A stretch of 64,000 nt of DNA from Diadema setosum (taxonomy: Eukaryota > Echinodermata > Echinoidea > Diadematoida > Diadematidae). A program made the translations under genes and the position numbers. The notes beneath the pieces are model-generated. The model saw only the letters and a list, made by a program, of their open reading frames with translations, was not told where the DNA came from and made no database searches. Positions 46,441 through 59,736 of this stretch are shown in pieces (position 1 is the first letter of the stretch; each line of letters begins with the position of its first letter). The stretch is taken from assembly GCA_033980235.1 (NCBI GenBank), contig CM067072.1, positions 27,000,192 to 27,064,191 of the forward strand, read 5' to 3'.

Positions 46441-49350
46441 TTTATTTCTGGCATTTGGTGATCTTCTCTATAAAGTTACCTAATTTACAAATTCTGTGAA
46501 TCGTCTTCATGATCACTATCTAAAAAGAAATAAAGCTGACAGGAATATCCTATTGCAGCGCAGTAGAATAGGCCTGTATGTATAGCAGCTGCGATACAGA
46601 AATATACCTTAGCTTTATTACTAAAGTACATGGTAAAAGGAAAATTTTGTCTGCCCGACAGTCGCCTTAATTTGTTATGAAAAGGGAATTGATTTCATTT
46701 CAATTTAGTTTTCAGACAATGCAATTTCTTACTTTATCCATGAATCCAAATTCAAACTTTATTTTCATTTCTTTTTTTCCAAATAGAATCAAAGTAATGT
46801 GTGAAAGTGGACGTGCATTTTTTTTTTTTGTAATTACACACGGGAAACAATAAGAGCATGCTCATGTCAATGAAGACACAAACATGTCAACATATATGTC
46901 TAAATCCAAGATGATAACCTGTAAATGTCTCAGTACGGTTTATGAATGTAAAATATCTGAAACTGGATGGGGAAAGACAGGCCACCATTCTGAGCAATTG
47001 CTTGATCACGACGACAGCCTAACAGAATACATGTATATTAAAAATTGATATTTGAACGAGTTCCCGTCTACACTGACGTATAGTGTAATTTGCATATGCG
47101 ATACATTTTTTTTTTGACGCAGTTCCAATAAATAGGATCATTTTGCTTCAAATCTCCCTTCGCCCTCTTTCTATCTCCCCATATCCTATTGTATACTGTA
47201 TTACATGCACAAGCCAGTGATCCTCTGCCGCCATCTTCACACCTCAAATAGCGAGAATGTTACTGCGTCATTTTGAACCAGGTACACCATGGCGAAGGAG
47301 AAAGAGCTCCAGCCCAGCTGTCTACAGTGCAGTGGAGTGTAGCAAACATTTTCCAAGCCGGCGGTATGACGAGAGAGACTGCCCTTGTACGCGCATACTG
47401 ACGTCACATCTCTTCTTTTCTTTCCTCATTTTGTTGTGTTTGTTCTCAGAACGTCACAATAGTTCCACGACAATCACATTGTGACGTCATAATGACTTTT
47501 CCTTTTCTTTATTTCTTGCAATTACAGTAGGCCTAAAATATTAAATGTAGCAAACTGTCGTGACGGCGCGCGCGCGGGAGGCGTAACAAACGCTCTTTAA
47601 CTTCCTCATGCGCGCAAGATGAAAGTGCGTTGACCGAAAACACTTAAGCGTACATTTTATTAGGCCGGGGTCTCGCTTTGTGACCTCATGCCAGTGCAGT
47701 ATGGATATTGTGACGTATTATTCCACTCGCCAGTACTTATACGCACTTCGTGCATACAGATGTGTGTGTACTTGTTTCTTTGTTGTGTGTCTGAAATTGC
47801 CAAGGAATGATAGCTAATTGTCGTACGTAGACAGTGCCAATTCGCAGCATGTACTGGATTGACCCCATCTCTGCTTCATTCGTAGTAAACCTTGCAATGA
47901 GTTGACGAATGCAAGAAGTTCAAATCTTTATTTTTTTAATTCCTGTTGCTTATATAATTTGTCATAAGATTCTTCGTGTAAGCACAGACATTTACGAGTT
48001 TACAAATTGCCTACATAGACCCGTACACGTATTGTGTTCATTTGGTCACTGTTTGTAAGAATAGAAAAGCGCAATACAAGGAAGGAAAGCATTAATTTCA
48101 TATTCTCTGCCAGCAAATTTGAAAGGTACATTAAGTATTGTAGCGAGTGAAGTACTGTACTGCACAAGACACGGATGGTCACTGGCTGCCTCTTTTGGAA
48201 CTTTGACAAGAGATCATGAGGCGCCGTTTATTGGGAAATACAGTACTGACCGCGTTCAGAAACGTTAGTGTGCTTTGATGGCGTGCACATGAACACTTCC
48301 TTTTACCGGAGGGGAAAGTGGAGCTCTCAAACGGACTTGTCGGTACGCACTCGGTAGGAAACAAGAGCTACTGCCTTTTTTACCCTTCGACCAGGGACAC
48401 CTCCCTGCTTCGACAGAGACCTTGATATCATTGTTCCTCTTCTGAAAAGTTGCTTTCAATACAGTATACCATTCCACACACGATAGTCTCTGGCACGAAA
48501 AGCTGTCCAAATTTTCCTTCCGCTATGGAGGATGTCTTCGAGGATTATTTAAGACGGATTGTACTTTCAACGAATTCACGCTTATCTAGCTATACGCAAC
48601 ACTCACACATAATCCCCCCCCCCCACACACACACACACACAATCGTCTTACACATTTAAACTTTGAAGACCAAAGAGTCGCGTCTTTACATGAACACGAT
48701 GATTTTGGTGTACACTTTTGTAGGAATTGACAATCGTGTACTGTTTCTCCTGTTGTATACACAGCATTACTTGCACTGATTTTTTTTTTTTTTTTTTGCT
48801 TTGCTATCCATAGCATGGATGGATATTGTATCAAACGTGGTTGCATTCTGTTGAACTTTATGATGAAAAGGGAAGAAACTTTTTACAACTTATTTCTTCG
48901 TGTAGGTGTGTGTGATTGAAATGTAAATGTAAAATGTGTGTAAGACATTTTTGATCTCTTCCTCAACCCAGAGAATGCAGTCAATGTTGCTCAAGTCGAA
49001 TCCAAAGGGACAAGAGAAAATCATTCGAATTCGGTGAATTTCAGCTTTCATGATAAAATCAGCCCTTTTTCATCTACCAGGTATCATACGGGTAGATTTT
49101 GTTTTTCCTTCGACCATGACATTTTCTAGACTTATGAGGTCGACTTGAGCGAGGATGATTGTTATTTCCACACAACAAACATAAACAAATTAATGCACAT
49201 TAAATGCTGAAGTTCAAGTTTGCCTATTGAAACTAGACATGCTTGCAAATATCCTCAGGCTTCTGAAGCCTACCAAACTTTTCTGGGCCTGGCCCTGATG
49301 GGTCTGATGTGCTGCATGCAGGGCAATAACAAAATAAAAACATTGAGTCA
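46441..49350. other. Intergenic between convergent genes; no gene seen
   Basis: AT-rich. A short patch at 47227-47490 has GCCGCCATCTT (a YY1-type site on the minus strand) and two perfect CRE palindromes TGACGTCA (47399-47406 and 47482-47489), but no gene could be attached. Simple repeats: poly-C/(CA)n at 48616-48640 and poly-T at 48780-48797. Confidence 0.45.
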
Positions 49351-49356
49351 AAATGC

Positions 49357-49362
49357 TTTATT
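49357..49362 (-). terminator. PIGW: Candidate poly(A) signal of PIGW
   Basis: AATAAA on the minus strand about 1.26 kb past the PIGW stop codon. No transcript evidence is available, and nearer variants may be used. Confidence 0.35.
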
Positions 49363-50617
49363 GACAATAGACGTACATTGTGTTTATCCTCTGTTACTGA
49401 GTAAATCATTACATGTACAGTGTAGCAATCATTCAGGGCAGGGTGCTGCATTTAAGAAGTTTCCCAAAAGGGAAAAGAAATACAATTCAAACTGTGGCTT
49501 AATTTCAAATTTTATCATAACTAATTCAATAAAAACCCATCATGAAAGTAAAGACATACATACCGTACTAGAAAGGGTAAGCCGAAATAGGGCAAGCTGA
49601 AATTGACAAATGTGTCCTGCAGTGGAGGTTAGATGAAATCATCCTTACAGGACCTTACTTGTTTTACTTGTTTACTTGAAGTTACTTATACAAAAGGGTG
49701 GGAATGATTATTAATTCTCCATCATCCAAAATGTTTAGCAGGGATGCAGCCACATCAATGTTTGGTTTAAAAAAAAAAAGAACAGCGACTGAAGGGTGTG
49801 CTGTTGGGTATAACACTATCTCCTCTTTGAGATTTTAAGAGTCTGTTTGTGCGCACATAAAGCTGAATTGACAATGATCACCTACCAGCATCAATGGACC
49901 AACATGGTGCCAGCACCAGTATGCCAAGACGGTGATCTTACTGTTCTTAATACCAGATATTAAGTGAATATGGGTATTCTTGCATGATTTCTACATCATG
50001 ATAACAAATGCAGACATTAAACAGACAAGAGTCCTTGTTTACATATTCCTTCTCGACAAGTACAGCAAATTATACAAATTAAACATACCTATTTCTCCTT
50101 GCCTTCATACCCTGCTTAGATAGCTAATCCTTAGGAAGACTGTCAAGAGTTTCACAAGGCTTGTTGCTTGAAGAGATCAACAACAATAAAAAAAACCAAC
50201 AACAGAATCGATATGAAAATATACCGGAAACCCACACTTGACTACAAGGCCTTTGATTATTACACCAGATTTTGAAAGCTCTGCAGTATTGAGTGCCAGC
50301 ACCCAGATGCATTCTTTACACCCAACTTTGTTGCATAACAATTTCTTTAATGCATCTCTATTATGCTTCCAACACCTCCAGCCATCATGAACTCCAGAAT
50401 GAAAAAAAAAATGTCAACATGCAAAGCCATTCAATGCATAAACCATTGCAGACATTATATGTACATGGATTGCACCCAAATGTAACAAGGTGCATAAATT
50501 TCACACTGCACATTATGCACATATTTTGGTTCTTACGCATGAGAAGCCTTGCTCCCAACAGCACATTTGAAGTACATGCGTTACCACTGAAAACACAACT
50601 TGTTGAAGCCTCTTTCC

Positions 50618-50838
50618 CTACCAGAACTTTGTATTTACATTCTTTACATGCAAAAACACCATAATGACATTAAGTGACAACATGTATAAACAAATGATGC
50701 CAAATGCCACAAGATCAGGTTGATGTATAGTATCTATCGAAATATTTGCGAGACCCGTCATCAGATTGGCCAGCAGGAAGTACAGCAGCAGATTTCTACC
50801 AACGGCAGACACCAACAGAGAAGTCCCACCTGGTTGGT
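50618..50838 (-). CDS. PIGW: PIGW exon 7 (last coding exon)
   Basis: The acceptor TTGCTACAG joins a phase-1 G. Residues 408-480 include the final two membrane helices (NLLLYFLLANLMTGLANIS, then FGIICLYMLSLNVIMVFL) and end in KFW, close to the vertebrate C-terminus. The segment LLANLMTGL-N corresponds to human LLSNITTGLIN. Stop at 50618-50620. Confidence 0.92.
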
Positions 50839-51703
50839 CTGTAGCAAAAAGACAAGAGAATGAGAATTATCTCCAACATCATGCTTAACTTTCAGTGTTT
50901 GAGCTGGGATCATCAAGACTTACTGCAGCTCACATTCAATACCTCCCTCATGGGTCATTCAATGTACAATCAAGGCATCTTCTTCATACAAATTGAGATA
51001 CATTGTACATGTATTTATATTTATTTAAAATGTGCAAACAGTGGGTTCCAAGTTTTTTTCCACTAGGCAGACTGACCTACTGACAAGCACAGGATTTCTT
51101 TGGTGTTTTGTAATTTATCAATTTGAATGTTCCCAAGTGGCCAATATGTACTACGTTGTATTTATTATCAGCCCAAGATTGCAAGGAACCAAAGGTATAT
51201 GAGATGATAACCAGCCTCTTTGAAAATTCACTGCAGAAATTAACAAAAGGCACATTGATCAAATATTTGTGTGTATTTCAATAACCTAAAAAATGGCATA
51301 AGTGACATTCATGTGTGATATAGCTAAGCTACTACAAATATGAAAACTGTGTGCATATACAATATATATCTCATAGCAATGTTAAATCAAACATACTTAA
51401 AACAAAAATCAACCTCTACAACATAACTGACTTGACAAAACCATGATATGTGAGCTATGAAATATCCTATAGCGTGGAGAAATGTCACTTGCAAGATACA
51501 CAAAACAATACACTTTATGTCTGTAGTTTCAGTCATTCTAGAAAAGGAGTTTCTTACATACACTTTTTATTTATAGAAATTTACATAAATATCTTACTAG
51601 TGATAGCGAAAGTCAAATTATATATAAAGTATTTAATACCTGAAGCAACATTAAATCAGAACTGAAGATCTACATGTTAACTTATTACACATTCACATCA
51701 TAC

Positions 51704-51800
51704 CTTCATTTTGGGCATCCTGATACATATGATGGTTTATCACTTTGAATATGATGTCAATGAACAAAAAGCAGCATAGAGTGTAAATACCACAGGCGAT
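51704..51800 (-). CDS. PIGW: PIGW exon 6
   Basis: The acceptor ATATTTTTCAG is followed by phase-0 ATC. Encodes residues 376-407 (IACGIYTLCCFLFIDIIF as a membrane helix, then a polar loop). The donor GAAG followed by GTATGA (51703) leaves phase 1, matching exon 7. Confidence 0.88.
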
Positions 51801-52562
51801 CTGAAAAATATAATCAAACACAACCACAGAAATGAAAACTTTAACTTGAAATCATTCTACAATGGAATGGATGTGACTTCATTGCCAAAGGCTGAATGCT
51901 GTGATAAGTTAATTCAGTTATGCTTGCCAAGTAACCATAATATACATGTGTACTAGAATGCCTACATTTAATTTCATTTTTGGAGGAACGATACAAAATT
52001 CATCTACATGAAGATTCAATTGAATAATGCAAAATGAAAAAAAAAATAATGAATATTAAAATGAATGAATAAACCCACAGAAACTGAGCACTAAAGAAAG
52101 AAAGACCAAAAGAAGAATGAGAATTCTGTCCGAGTATGTATGCCCATGATTTTTTTTTTTTTTTTTACCACTGCTATTACTAAACAATTATTAATCTGAC
52201 ATTAGTTTGCATCCTATGTATTACTTAAAATAGAACCATCACAAAATCTTTCTATTGTGCCTTTCAGCAAGAACTCTGAGGTGTGAGGAGTGTTGGAATT
52301 AAAGTTGATGGGTGAGGGGACAAAAAGTCCTGAGTACTACAGCACTTACTGCAAAGCAAGAAATACTTGCTGTATGAAAATTTCGCGAATTGGAGCTGAC
52401 AACATTTTCGCGGAATGAAATTTTCGCAAATTGCCACTGGCATCCAATGCATTAGTGTAGACAAGAACTCTTGCATGAATTTCAATTTCATGAATCTTGG
52501 CTTTTGTCAAATTTGTGAAATGAAAATGCATGCAAAAATTATTGGTTTTATAGCATGCTTAC

Positions 52563-52704
52563 GTTCCAGATGATGTACGGCATGTTTGCCAATCTCCTGC
52601 TGGTGGCGCTGACGTGGTCCTCAACCCACAACAGAACGAGCCACACTAAGGCATCAACTAAAATGAGGACAAGGCATGCCCTTAACCAGTCCCTGACACA
52701 GCTC
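52563..52704 (-). CDS. PIGW: PIGW exon 5
   Basis: The acceptor GTCTTATCAG joins phase 2. Residues 328-375 contain a membrane helix (LVLILVDALVWLVLLWV) and SRRLANMPYIIWN, matching SRRMANLAFCIW in human PIGW. The donor AAC followed by GTAAGC leaves phase 0. Confidence 0.9.
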
Positions 52705-53038
52705 CTGATAAGACAAAAACAAAAAAAAGGGCAAAGATGGGGCCTTTATCAAGATGTACATTTTTTTTTTCTTTATGATACGATAAGAAAGTTGATGTGT
52801 TTTTTAGCTTTTGGAAATGATCCATAATTCATTTTTCAATCAATGTTTTCTGTGAACAAAAAAGGAGAAATACCCATCATAAGAGTCATGTTATGTGTGA
52901 GCCACTCCTGGGAATGTCATGCTTACTCCTTTACATGTAATAATAAGTATAAATGATTCCAGTTCTGCTTGTACAAAGTCATTCTTACTATTTAAAGAAA
53001 GTATTGAGCAAACTAATGTTTACATTGCAGTCTGAAAA

Positions 53039-54494
53039 CTAGAAATGTCGCTTTGGCGACTGGTATGCCTCCGCCATAATACATGATTTTCCCAATAGGT
53101 CTAGATAGTACATGTGGACAATGTGTGACTACATTTTCACAAAATTGGCAAAATATTGAAATAACAAATTTCTCACAAATGTGTTGAATGTTCACCTTCC
53201 TTGACCTAGGTTTAATTGGATGAATAGGAGAGCATGTATCTAGGGATTTAAGGACTTTAACTTGACTTTGACCCATTCATACATTTAGGCATTGAGTAAT
53301 TTTCAAGGTACAGGTGTGGAGAATTGGTGTGAATTTCTGAATTGAATAGTAAATTGTTACCATTTTCATCTGGCCCTTGACCCTAAAATTCATAAGATAA
53401 TCACTTTCAGGTAGAACATGCATAATATGTACTAAGTTTCAAGATAACTTGAGCCACTTCCGAGATATGGAGGAAAAAGTTAGTTCAGCACTTTCACTTG
53501 ATCTTTGACCTTTTGACCTTTGAGGCAAAAAAAAGAAGAAAAAAAAACTTTCCAGAGAATTTCTATTAGGTTACACATGCATACACCAAGTGCAAAAAAA
53601 AAAAATATATATATATAACCCTGCTGGCATTGCATAAATATGAGGGAAATAGTAAAATTTTGAAGTGTTGCACTTGACCTTTGACCCCATGAACCCTACA
53701 TTCTCTAGATACAATCAATTCCAGTCAGTACATGTATATACTATGTTCCATGAAGATACCTTGAACAATTTTCCAAGGTACGGAAAAAAAAAAGAAGTTT
53801 TAATATTTTTACTTGACCTTTTGACCTTTGACCTCATGACCTAAACTTTCACCAGAGAATCTTCATTGGGTAATACATGTATACACTAAGTTTCAAGAAA
53901 ATATCTTCAGGCATTCAATAGATATGGCGGAAATAGTGATATTTTATGTATTTGACCCTGACCTTTTGACCTTTGACCTCATGACCCAAACCTTCACCAG
54001 AGAATCTTCATTGGGTAATACATGTATACACTAAGTTTCAAGAAAATATCTTCAGGCATTCCATAGATATGGTGGAAATAGTGAAATTTTATGTATTTGA
54101 CCCTGACCTTTTGACCTTTGAACTTTGACCTCATGACCCAAACTTTCACCAGAGAATCTTAATCGGGTAATACATGTATACACTAGGTTTCAAGAAAATA
54201 TCTTCAGGCATTCAATAGATATTGTGGAAATAGTGAAATTTTATTAATTTGACCTTGACCTTTTGACCTTTGACCTTGAGCATGTGCACCCAAAAGTTGA
54301 TAGGCACAACTTCACCCCCTAATACACATACATGCCAAGTTTCATTAGGATACCTCAACAGGTTTTGATAGTTACCTTGTCCACAAAATTCATTACGGAC
54401 GGACGGAATGACGGACGGACGGACGGAAGGACGGACGGACGGACGGACAACCCAAAAACATAATGCCTCTGGCACCACTTCGTGGCGGAGGCAT
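53039..54494 (-). mobile_element. HINE-like element, copy 2 (PIGW intron 4)
   Basis: Read on the minus strand it begins ATGCCTCCGCCACGAAGTGG with a foldback GTGCCAGAGGCAT and a (GTCC)n microsatellite, and ends with TGGCGGAGGCAT, a subterminal stem GTCGC-CAAA-GCGAC and CTAG at the border of a T run. Its interior contains dense TGACCTTTGACCT motifs (DR1 half-site pairs, for example at 53800-54140), in several tandem subunits sharing ACACTAAGTTTCAAGAAAAT. Confidence 0.8.
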
Positions 54495-55366
54495 AAAAAA
54501 ACCCTAAAAATAGCTGAAGAAAGATTCAGAGATTTTTTAGAGATTGTCCAGCATAGTCTGCTATAGAGATTACTCCCATGAATGAAATTCTCATTACACA
54601 GATTCAGTACCAGCAACACAACAGATCCCTAACAATATTAGCACAATCATGTAAACTAATATCCCATTCAGGGTCCCCCTAGCTTGGAAAACCTCGGGAG
54701 GACATGCCAGATGAAAATGAGCGATTTTATCGTCACTCAGCGGTTCCCCGGTCATCTTGCACGAGGTCGCATATTCATGCCTAACTCATGCCAGACTCAC
54801 TCTAGACTCATGCTTCATGCCATGACTGTTATTCATTATCTGAGTCCCCATAATCTGAAGTACACATGGCACAGGTTGTGCCCTGCTTACTGAGGACTCT
54901 AAATGGGGTATAAGAAAGTCATCTCTTCAGTGTGTGTCATGAAATAGTTATCTTTGTTGTGTTAATGTCATTATTAGTAAAATACTCTTTAGTTGTTTTA
55001 CCTGTAAACTCTTACTCATTACAAATTATTTTTTTTCTCTACTGATCAAGACACTTAATTTGTAAATGTAACAAAACAGGGATATCATAATCATTATGTA
55101 TCATTTGCAACAAAAGGAGTCAATTCCTTTCCAAAATTCAAAGGAAAATCATATTTGGTTCATTTTGCGCACAACTCAAATACCAGCATTGACATCAGCA
55201 ATGCAACAACTGTACAATGAAGACTTGTTCCATATTCTTTCTTTAACCTCAAATGTAGTCAGTACAGAGTATGGTTTTGCTTTATTTACCCTTCCTAATT
55301 TGTAGCACCTTCTTTGACACAAAGTGAGGTTTTCATAACTTCAATGTAACTTTGATGCAAAGATAC

Positions 55367-55617
55367 CTTGGCTGCATCAGATATTGTCCGAGCTTGACGC
55401 CCGCAAAGTAGATGGCCACGTAGCCCAGGCAGGAGGCCAGCCCCTCCCTGTTGGCATTGAAGAACCCCTTCCGCGAGTCCTCCAGGTTGGTGCCATGGAG
55501 GACCACCTCCTGGAGACCGCATCCTGTCAGCAGGTGCTGGTAGAGGAGGGTCAGTGACAGGGATATCAGGCCGCTCCATGTGGGTGGCAGGACGGCCAAT
55601 AGCAGGGTGCACAGCAC
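55367..55617 (-). CDS. PIGW: PIGW exon 4
   Basis: The acceptor GGTTACCAG joins phase 0. Residues 245-328 include membrane helices (LCTLLLAVLPPTWSGLISL) and the conserved loop FFNANREGLAS with NREG at 300-303, then LGYVAIYFAGVKLGQY, matching LGYVAIHMAGVQTGLY in human PIGW. The donor CCAAG followed by GTATCT leaves phase 2. This exon is noticeably GC-richer than its neighbours. Confidence 0.95.
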
Positions 55618-56172
55618 CTGGTAACCATTTCATGGACATGATTTTAAAACAATGGCAAATATACCGTCATTACACAGAGCATCTCCTATGTCAACAATTT
55701 TGCAACAACTGACAAGCCACAAAAAATGTTTTTTTTTTCTGTACATGGTTTTTTAAATCATAACCAAAATATACAATCTGTTTATGACAAGGGTTCCAAT
55801 ATGAAAAAGGAAAAAAGCTGATCAGATTGGAAGTCTCTACTTTCATTATGCTTTTCGTCACCATTGTCAGTATCTGAAAAAAAAAAAAGATACTGTTGCT
55901 GAATGTCCTCCAAAGCTTTGCAAAACTGATAGCCTGGTAATATCTAAAAATAATCAGATTTCAGTTTTATGTTGGTCTCTCTGGTGATTACAGTCATTGT
56001 CTTTCATCACTATTAATGTCTTTTCACATCTCACAATAATGGACAAACTGCAGTGCAGAATTCCTTGCAATTAAAGATACTATTTTGGCATAATAACTCA
56101 ACAGACGTGAGAAAGCTTTCAATTCTTTTAAACACAACTTAGAGAAATCACACAAGAGGTTGTGCAATTCAC

Positions 56173-56332
56173 CTTTGTTGCAGCTAAGGTGAAGAAAAAG
56201 TTCCAGTGGACCCCATATTCAGAGACGTTCTCATGGTAGTCTATCCCTTTAAGTGACGCCAGCCTGCCAAAGCCAAGGATGAGGAGAGGAACCGAAGACT
56301 TCACTGATTTCATCACAGATTTCAGTCCAGAC
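56173..56332 (-). CDS. PIGW: PIGW exon 3
   Basis: The acceptor TTAACCCCAG completes an Arg codon. Residues 191-244 include [19 protein letters not shown] and the family hallmark [11 protein letters not shown] at 229-239. The donor AAAG followed by GTGAAT leaves phase 0. Confidence 0.95.
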
Positions 56333-56973
56333 CTGGGGTTAAGAGAAATTAAAGTACAGCATAACTATGATTTTCTTGTTGCATTGATTACAAACACTGC
56401 CCTCTTTTTTCCCACTGGAAAGAGAGAATTCTCGCATTGAAAGAAATGTTTCAGCATCAGCATTTGTCTTCATGGAGATTTGTCATATGCTTTCTCTCTA
56501 AAATTTTCACTTGAGGTTAAGGATTATTATTTGGTATGAATTAGAATTTAATTTCGCTTTATCACAGAACACGTCTTAGCCAAAAAGTTATGGTGATTTC
56601 AGTGATCAATTTATAAATATTCAATATTACAGTCAGGAAATACAAATGATATCATAATGCTATTCATCATCTGCTTAACTTGGTTTCCAATATGATCTCT
56701 ATATTGCATGATTGAATGAAACAAAACAGTTTTACACTCATTCCATTGGCTCTAAAAGACTGAAATTTGATATTCATTTTGTTTGATTCTGTCTCCGCTA
56801 TCTTCTACCCGACAGTGGGCAAGGTGATGGAAGGCTACTAATGATCCACACATTTGGCACAATTTGCCGTCTTGCTGAACAATTTAAAAGCCTTCCAAAT
56901 GTAGTGTCTGCTCTCCTTATATATGATACATTTCCTCAACATCAGTGTATTTTAAAAAATATCACACGGCCAC

Positions 56974-57372
56974 CTATCATATTTTCCTCTGGCTTCCGGT
57001 GAGACTATAGCATTCATCAGGACATAGGCACCCACTCCACCATCCATAATTCCCGTGCCGAAAGTTTCTGTCTTTGCAAAGCGCCTCGGGAACACGACAA
57101 AGTCCACTGCAAGGATACCGACGGCGACTCCAATGTTTAACAGCACTCTAAAGTTTGTGATAAATGGCAATCGTCCAAACATAGGCATTTCCAGGATGCT
57201 CTGCACGGATACAGTTTTGCGCTTGAAGCATTTGGACTGGCAGGCAAGTAGTATCAAGGATACGGAGAGGACAATCTCTGTGAGCACAATCTGAAGAGCC
57301 GAGTCACTGAGGAGTGTGACCGACAGGCACAGCGGAAGAGTGAGGATCAGCAAGTCGAGTAGAAATTGGATT
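56974..57372 (-). CDS. PIGW: PIGW exon 2
   Basis: The acceptor ACATAG followed by AATCC completes a Leu codon from exon 1; upstream AG sites would create stops. Residues 58-190 contain several membrane helices and the conserved block VDFVVFPRRFAKTE (FPRRFAKTE at 152-160) followed by GTGIMDGGVGAY, strongly matching eukaryotic PIGW/Gwt1. The donor GATAG followed by GTGGCC leaves phase 2. Confidence 0.94.
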
Positions 57373-57750
57373 CTATGTTTGAGGGTAAAGGAGAAAGAGA
57401 CAATGACCTTTTTTTTCAGCAGAAAACAAGTAAAATCACTGTCCACTAAAACATTGGGAGTGGATGCATACAAACACGTAGCTCATCAAATGATCATCAT
57501 GAACTATATCTGCACTGTCATTATTCAATTCTTATCTATATTGTGTTTTAAAAGACAAAATCTACAAACTTGACAAAACACCCATGCTGCATTTTTATCA
57601 CATTGTAATTCTATGGTCGTTTCAGCAATTAAGACCAAAATAATAAAAAACTATCTTATTATCATGCCAAAGCAAACATTTGACACTGATATTCAAGGCA
57701 GAAAAAAAAAAAACCCACAGCACGACACTAATTTTCTTCTTGCAACTCAC

Positions 57751-57923
57751 AGAAGCCTTTCATGGATGCTGAAGGCTATCAGTGCAAGCTGAACGGATGA
57801 CCGCAGCATGACAGATGAGGGACTGATGGTCAAGAAGAGAGAGACCTCAGCCTTCGTGGTCCCATTCAGGTTGCTGTAAAACGTCTCCTTGGACAGCTCC
57901 ATTGCAGCAGAATTTCCCGCCAT
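57751..57923 (-). CDS. PIGW: PIGW, GPI inositol acyltransferase, exon 1
   Basis: PIGW transfers an acyl chain from acyl-CoA to the inositol ring of glucosaminyl-phosphatidylinositol in the ER membrane, an early step of GPI-anchor synthesis. The seven coding exons sum to 1443 nt, a 480-residue multi-pass protein (human about 504) with every junction in phase. Exon 1 starts MAGNSAAMELSKETFYSNLN and carries the N-terminal family signature YSNLNGTT. A second in-frame Met at residue 8 could be the start used. The acceptor TTTTAG lies three bases before the ATG, so a non-coding exon lies upstream, plausibly ending at the donor at 58993. The gene is divergent from the REX1BD-like gene and convergent with the SAMD1-like gene. 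No frameshift or missing conserved block was seen. Confidence 0.94.
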
Positions 57924-57997
57924 TTTCTAAAACCATTGTGAATAAAATCAAACAAAATACTGAGCACTTGTGCACCAGTGCTATTTGAGTATTACTT

Positions 57998-58017
57998 GAT
58001 GATGATGATGATGATGA
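57998..58017. repeat. (GAT)n microsatellite
   Basis: Short run of GAT units, with related CAT units near 58105-58120. Confidence 0.85.
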
Positions 58018-58992
58018 ACACGCAATATTGATGACATCAATTATAATGACGGCAGCCATACGATAACAATCATGATTATGCTGCTGATTATCATTATTTA
58101 ATAGCATCATCATCACTACCACCACTTTATAAAGTGAATCTCAGCATGTCATGGTGGTAAAAGAGCTAAAATCTCTACAATATTATCTCCACAATACCAC
58201 ACATGCACTATCAGAACCAGATCTGTAGTAACTCCATTGGACAAGCTCCACTCCCTGGAATGTAAGTAATCAATCTTGCAAAAAGGGTTAATAGAGTTCT
58301 CAAGTCACTAATTGGGGTCTTAAGACCTTCTATTCTATCAGTCTATGCCTGGACTGTGCTGGGGCTAGACAGCTTTCAGTCTGGACGACAACTTTACTTT
58401 GACTCTATATTTGAGGGTCTCCTTATTTCTTTTTTCTTTTTTCCCAGACAGTGAGCCTGAGTAAGCAGTAAATTTTATACTTTTATTAAAATCTTAAATC
58501 ATCTTGGTGTTGGACCCCTTCGTTGACGCACACGACCTAACAAAGCATGTACACTTTCTCTATTCCCCAAGACCGTTTTAACCCGCAAGTAAACTAGAGG
58601 GAGAGTCTACAGTCTACACTGTCATGACTAGATCCAAGATCAGTTAATTTTCTTGCCTTTTGTCAATATATGGCGACAGTCGACACTGCTGGTAGTGGTA
58701 CAGTATACAGCCAACTAGACCATACGTCGGTATAGTGGTATAGGCTTGTGTACAATGTCAATAGGTAGAAGAAACAAGTCGGGTCGCCGGTGGTAGCTGA
58801 ACACTGCAAAGGCAAAGTCTGATCAATTTGTTGAAAACAATGGAAAGACAGGTCTGCGTGGGAATAGGATTCGAGGCCGAAGAAGAGAAGCTCATCTACC
58901 CGCCACGCCGCTGACGTTGCTGCTAGTTAGCTCTGAGCTTGTGATCTTGTAAATTTACTGCAAACTTCATTCTTCACTAGCATAGCACTCAC

Positions 58993-59100
58993 AGTCCTGT
59001 GATCGGCCTCCAGCTTCCCGATCCATCCAACGTGCGATCGCGATGCATGCGATGTTGATGTTGAGTTTTACGTATTGCGCAATGTTCCTGTGCTCCCACC
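58993..59100 (-). promoter_or_regulatory. PIGW: Candidate 5-prime UTR exon of PIGW
   Basis: A minus-strand donor (GACT followed by GTGAGT at 58992) lies within a GC-richer patch, and an acceptor exists at 57927. The exon's 5-prime end near 59100 is only inferred; the alternative first exon ends at 59890. Confidence 0.35.
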
Positions 59101-59240
59101 ACTACTGCACTGCTGGACCGCCGCGGGCGTGAATCTGTTTTTGCTCACGAAGAAGAAATGATTCTGGAAAACCTCCAGAAAGTGTACCAAGATTTTTAGG
59201 TGACAGTGAAAAAAGCTGTAAGCTGAATCATTCTGACAAA
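59101..59240 (+). promoter_or_regulatory. Candidate divergent promoter and leader of REX1BD-like gene
   Basis: A GC-rich patch (CTGGACCGCCGCGGGCGTG) lies between the presumed PIGW leader and the plus-strand start codon. No TATA box was noted. The arrangement suggests a shared promoter of about 100-150 bp. Confidence 0.4.
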
Positions 59241-59243
59241 ATG
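59241..59243 (+). CDS. REX1BD-like gene, exon 1 (start codon only)
   Basis: ACAAAATG is followed immediately by the donor GTGAGT, so the first coding exon would contribute only Met, joined in phase 0 to the exon at 62556. This makes a sensible protein start (MKDDDPKKLL). It is inferred from splice signals and the downstream match. Confidence 0.45.
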
Positions 59244-59537
59244 GTGAGTGTCAAATTGTAATTGATATGCAATGAACGTAGAGACCAACTACAACTGAAC
59301 TAGAGTCTGCGATTTGTCCAACAGGGGGTTAAACCGTCCGTAATCCCATACGTTCAAATGTGTGTAGTTTGTAGTGGCAGCAGTTTTTGTATTGTAGTTT
59401 AAATGTAAAAGACTAGCGACTAGAAACCCTACTGAGTAATGATTCTGTATGAGAAAGTGAAAGTAATTTTACAACATACTTGGCTGATATTGAATACACG
59501 TGTTCAATGTATTTAAACAGGGGAGCGTGGGAATATG

Positions 59538-59555
59538 GGGGGGGGGGGGGGGGGC
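59538..59555. repeat. Poly-G tract
   Basis: About 16 G in the first intron of the REX1BD-like gene. Confidence 0.9.
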
Positions 59556-59736
59556 TAACTGTGAAACACAGCCTGAACGCCAAACGCGAAGCGCCCTGGG
59601 GTTAGGGGGAAGCCAAATAAGCCTAGGAAAGAGTTCCATAATTGATAATTGGATAATTGATGTACCCCCACTAAACTAACGTACGTCATAAGCTAACCAG
59701 TTTATGGGAAGGACTCTGGGTTCCACCTAGCCCGAC

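Noticed and set aside
49220..49600. 126-residue plus-strand frame
   Set aside because: Antisense to the presumed PIGW 3-prime UTR, no domain, contains the likely poly(A) signal on the other strand.
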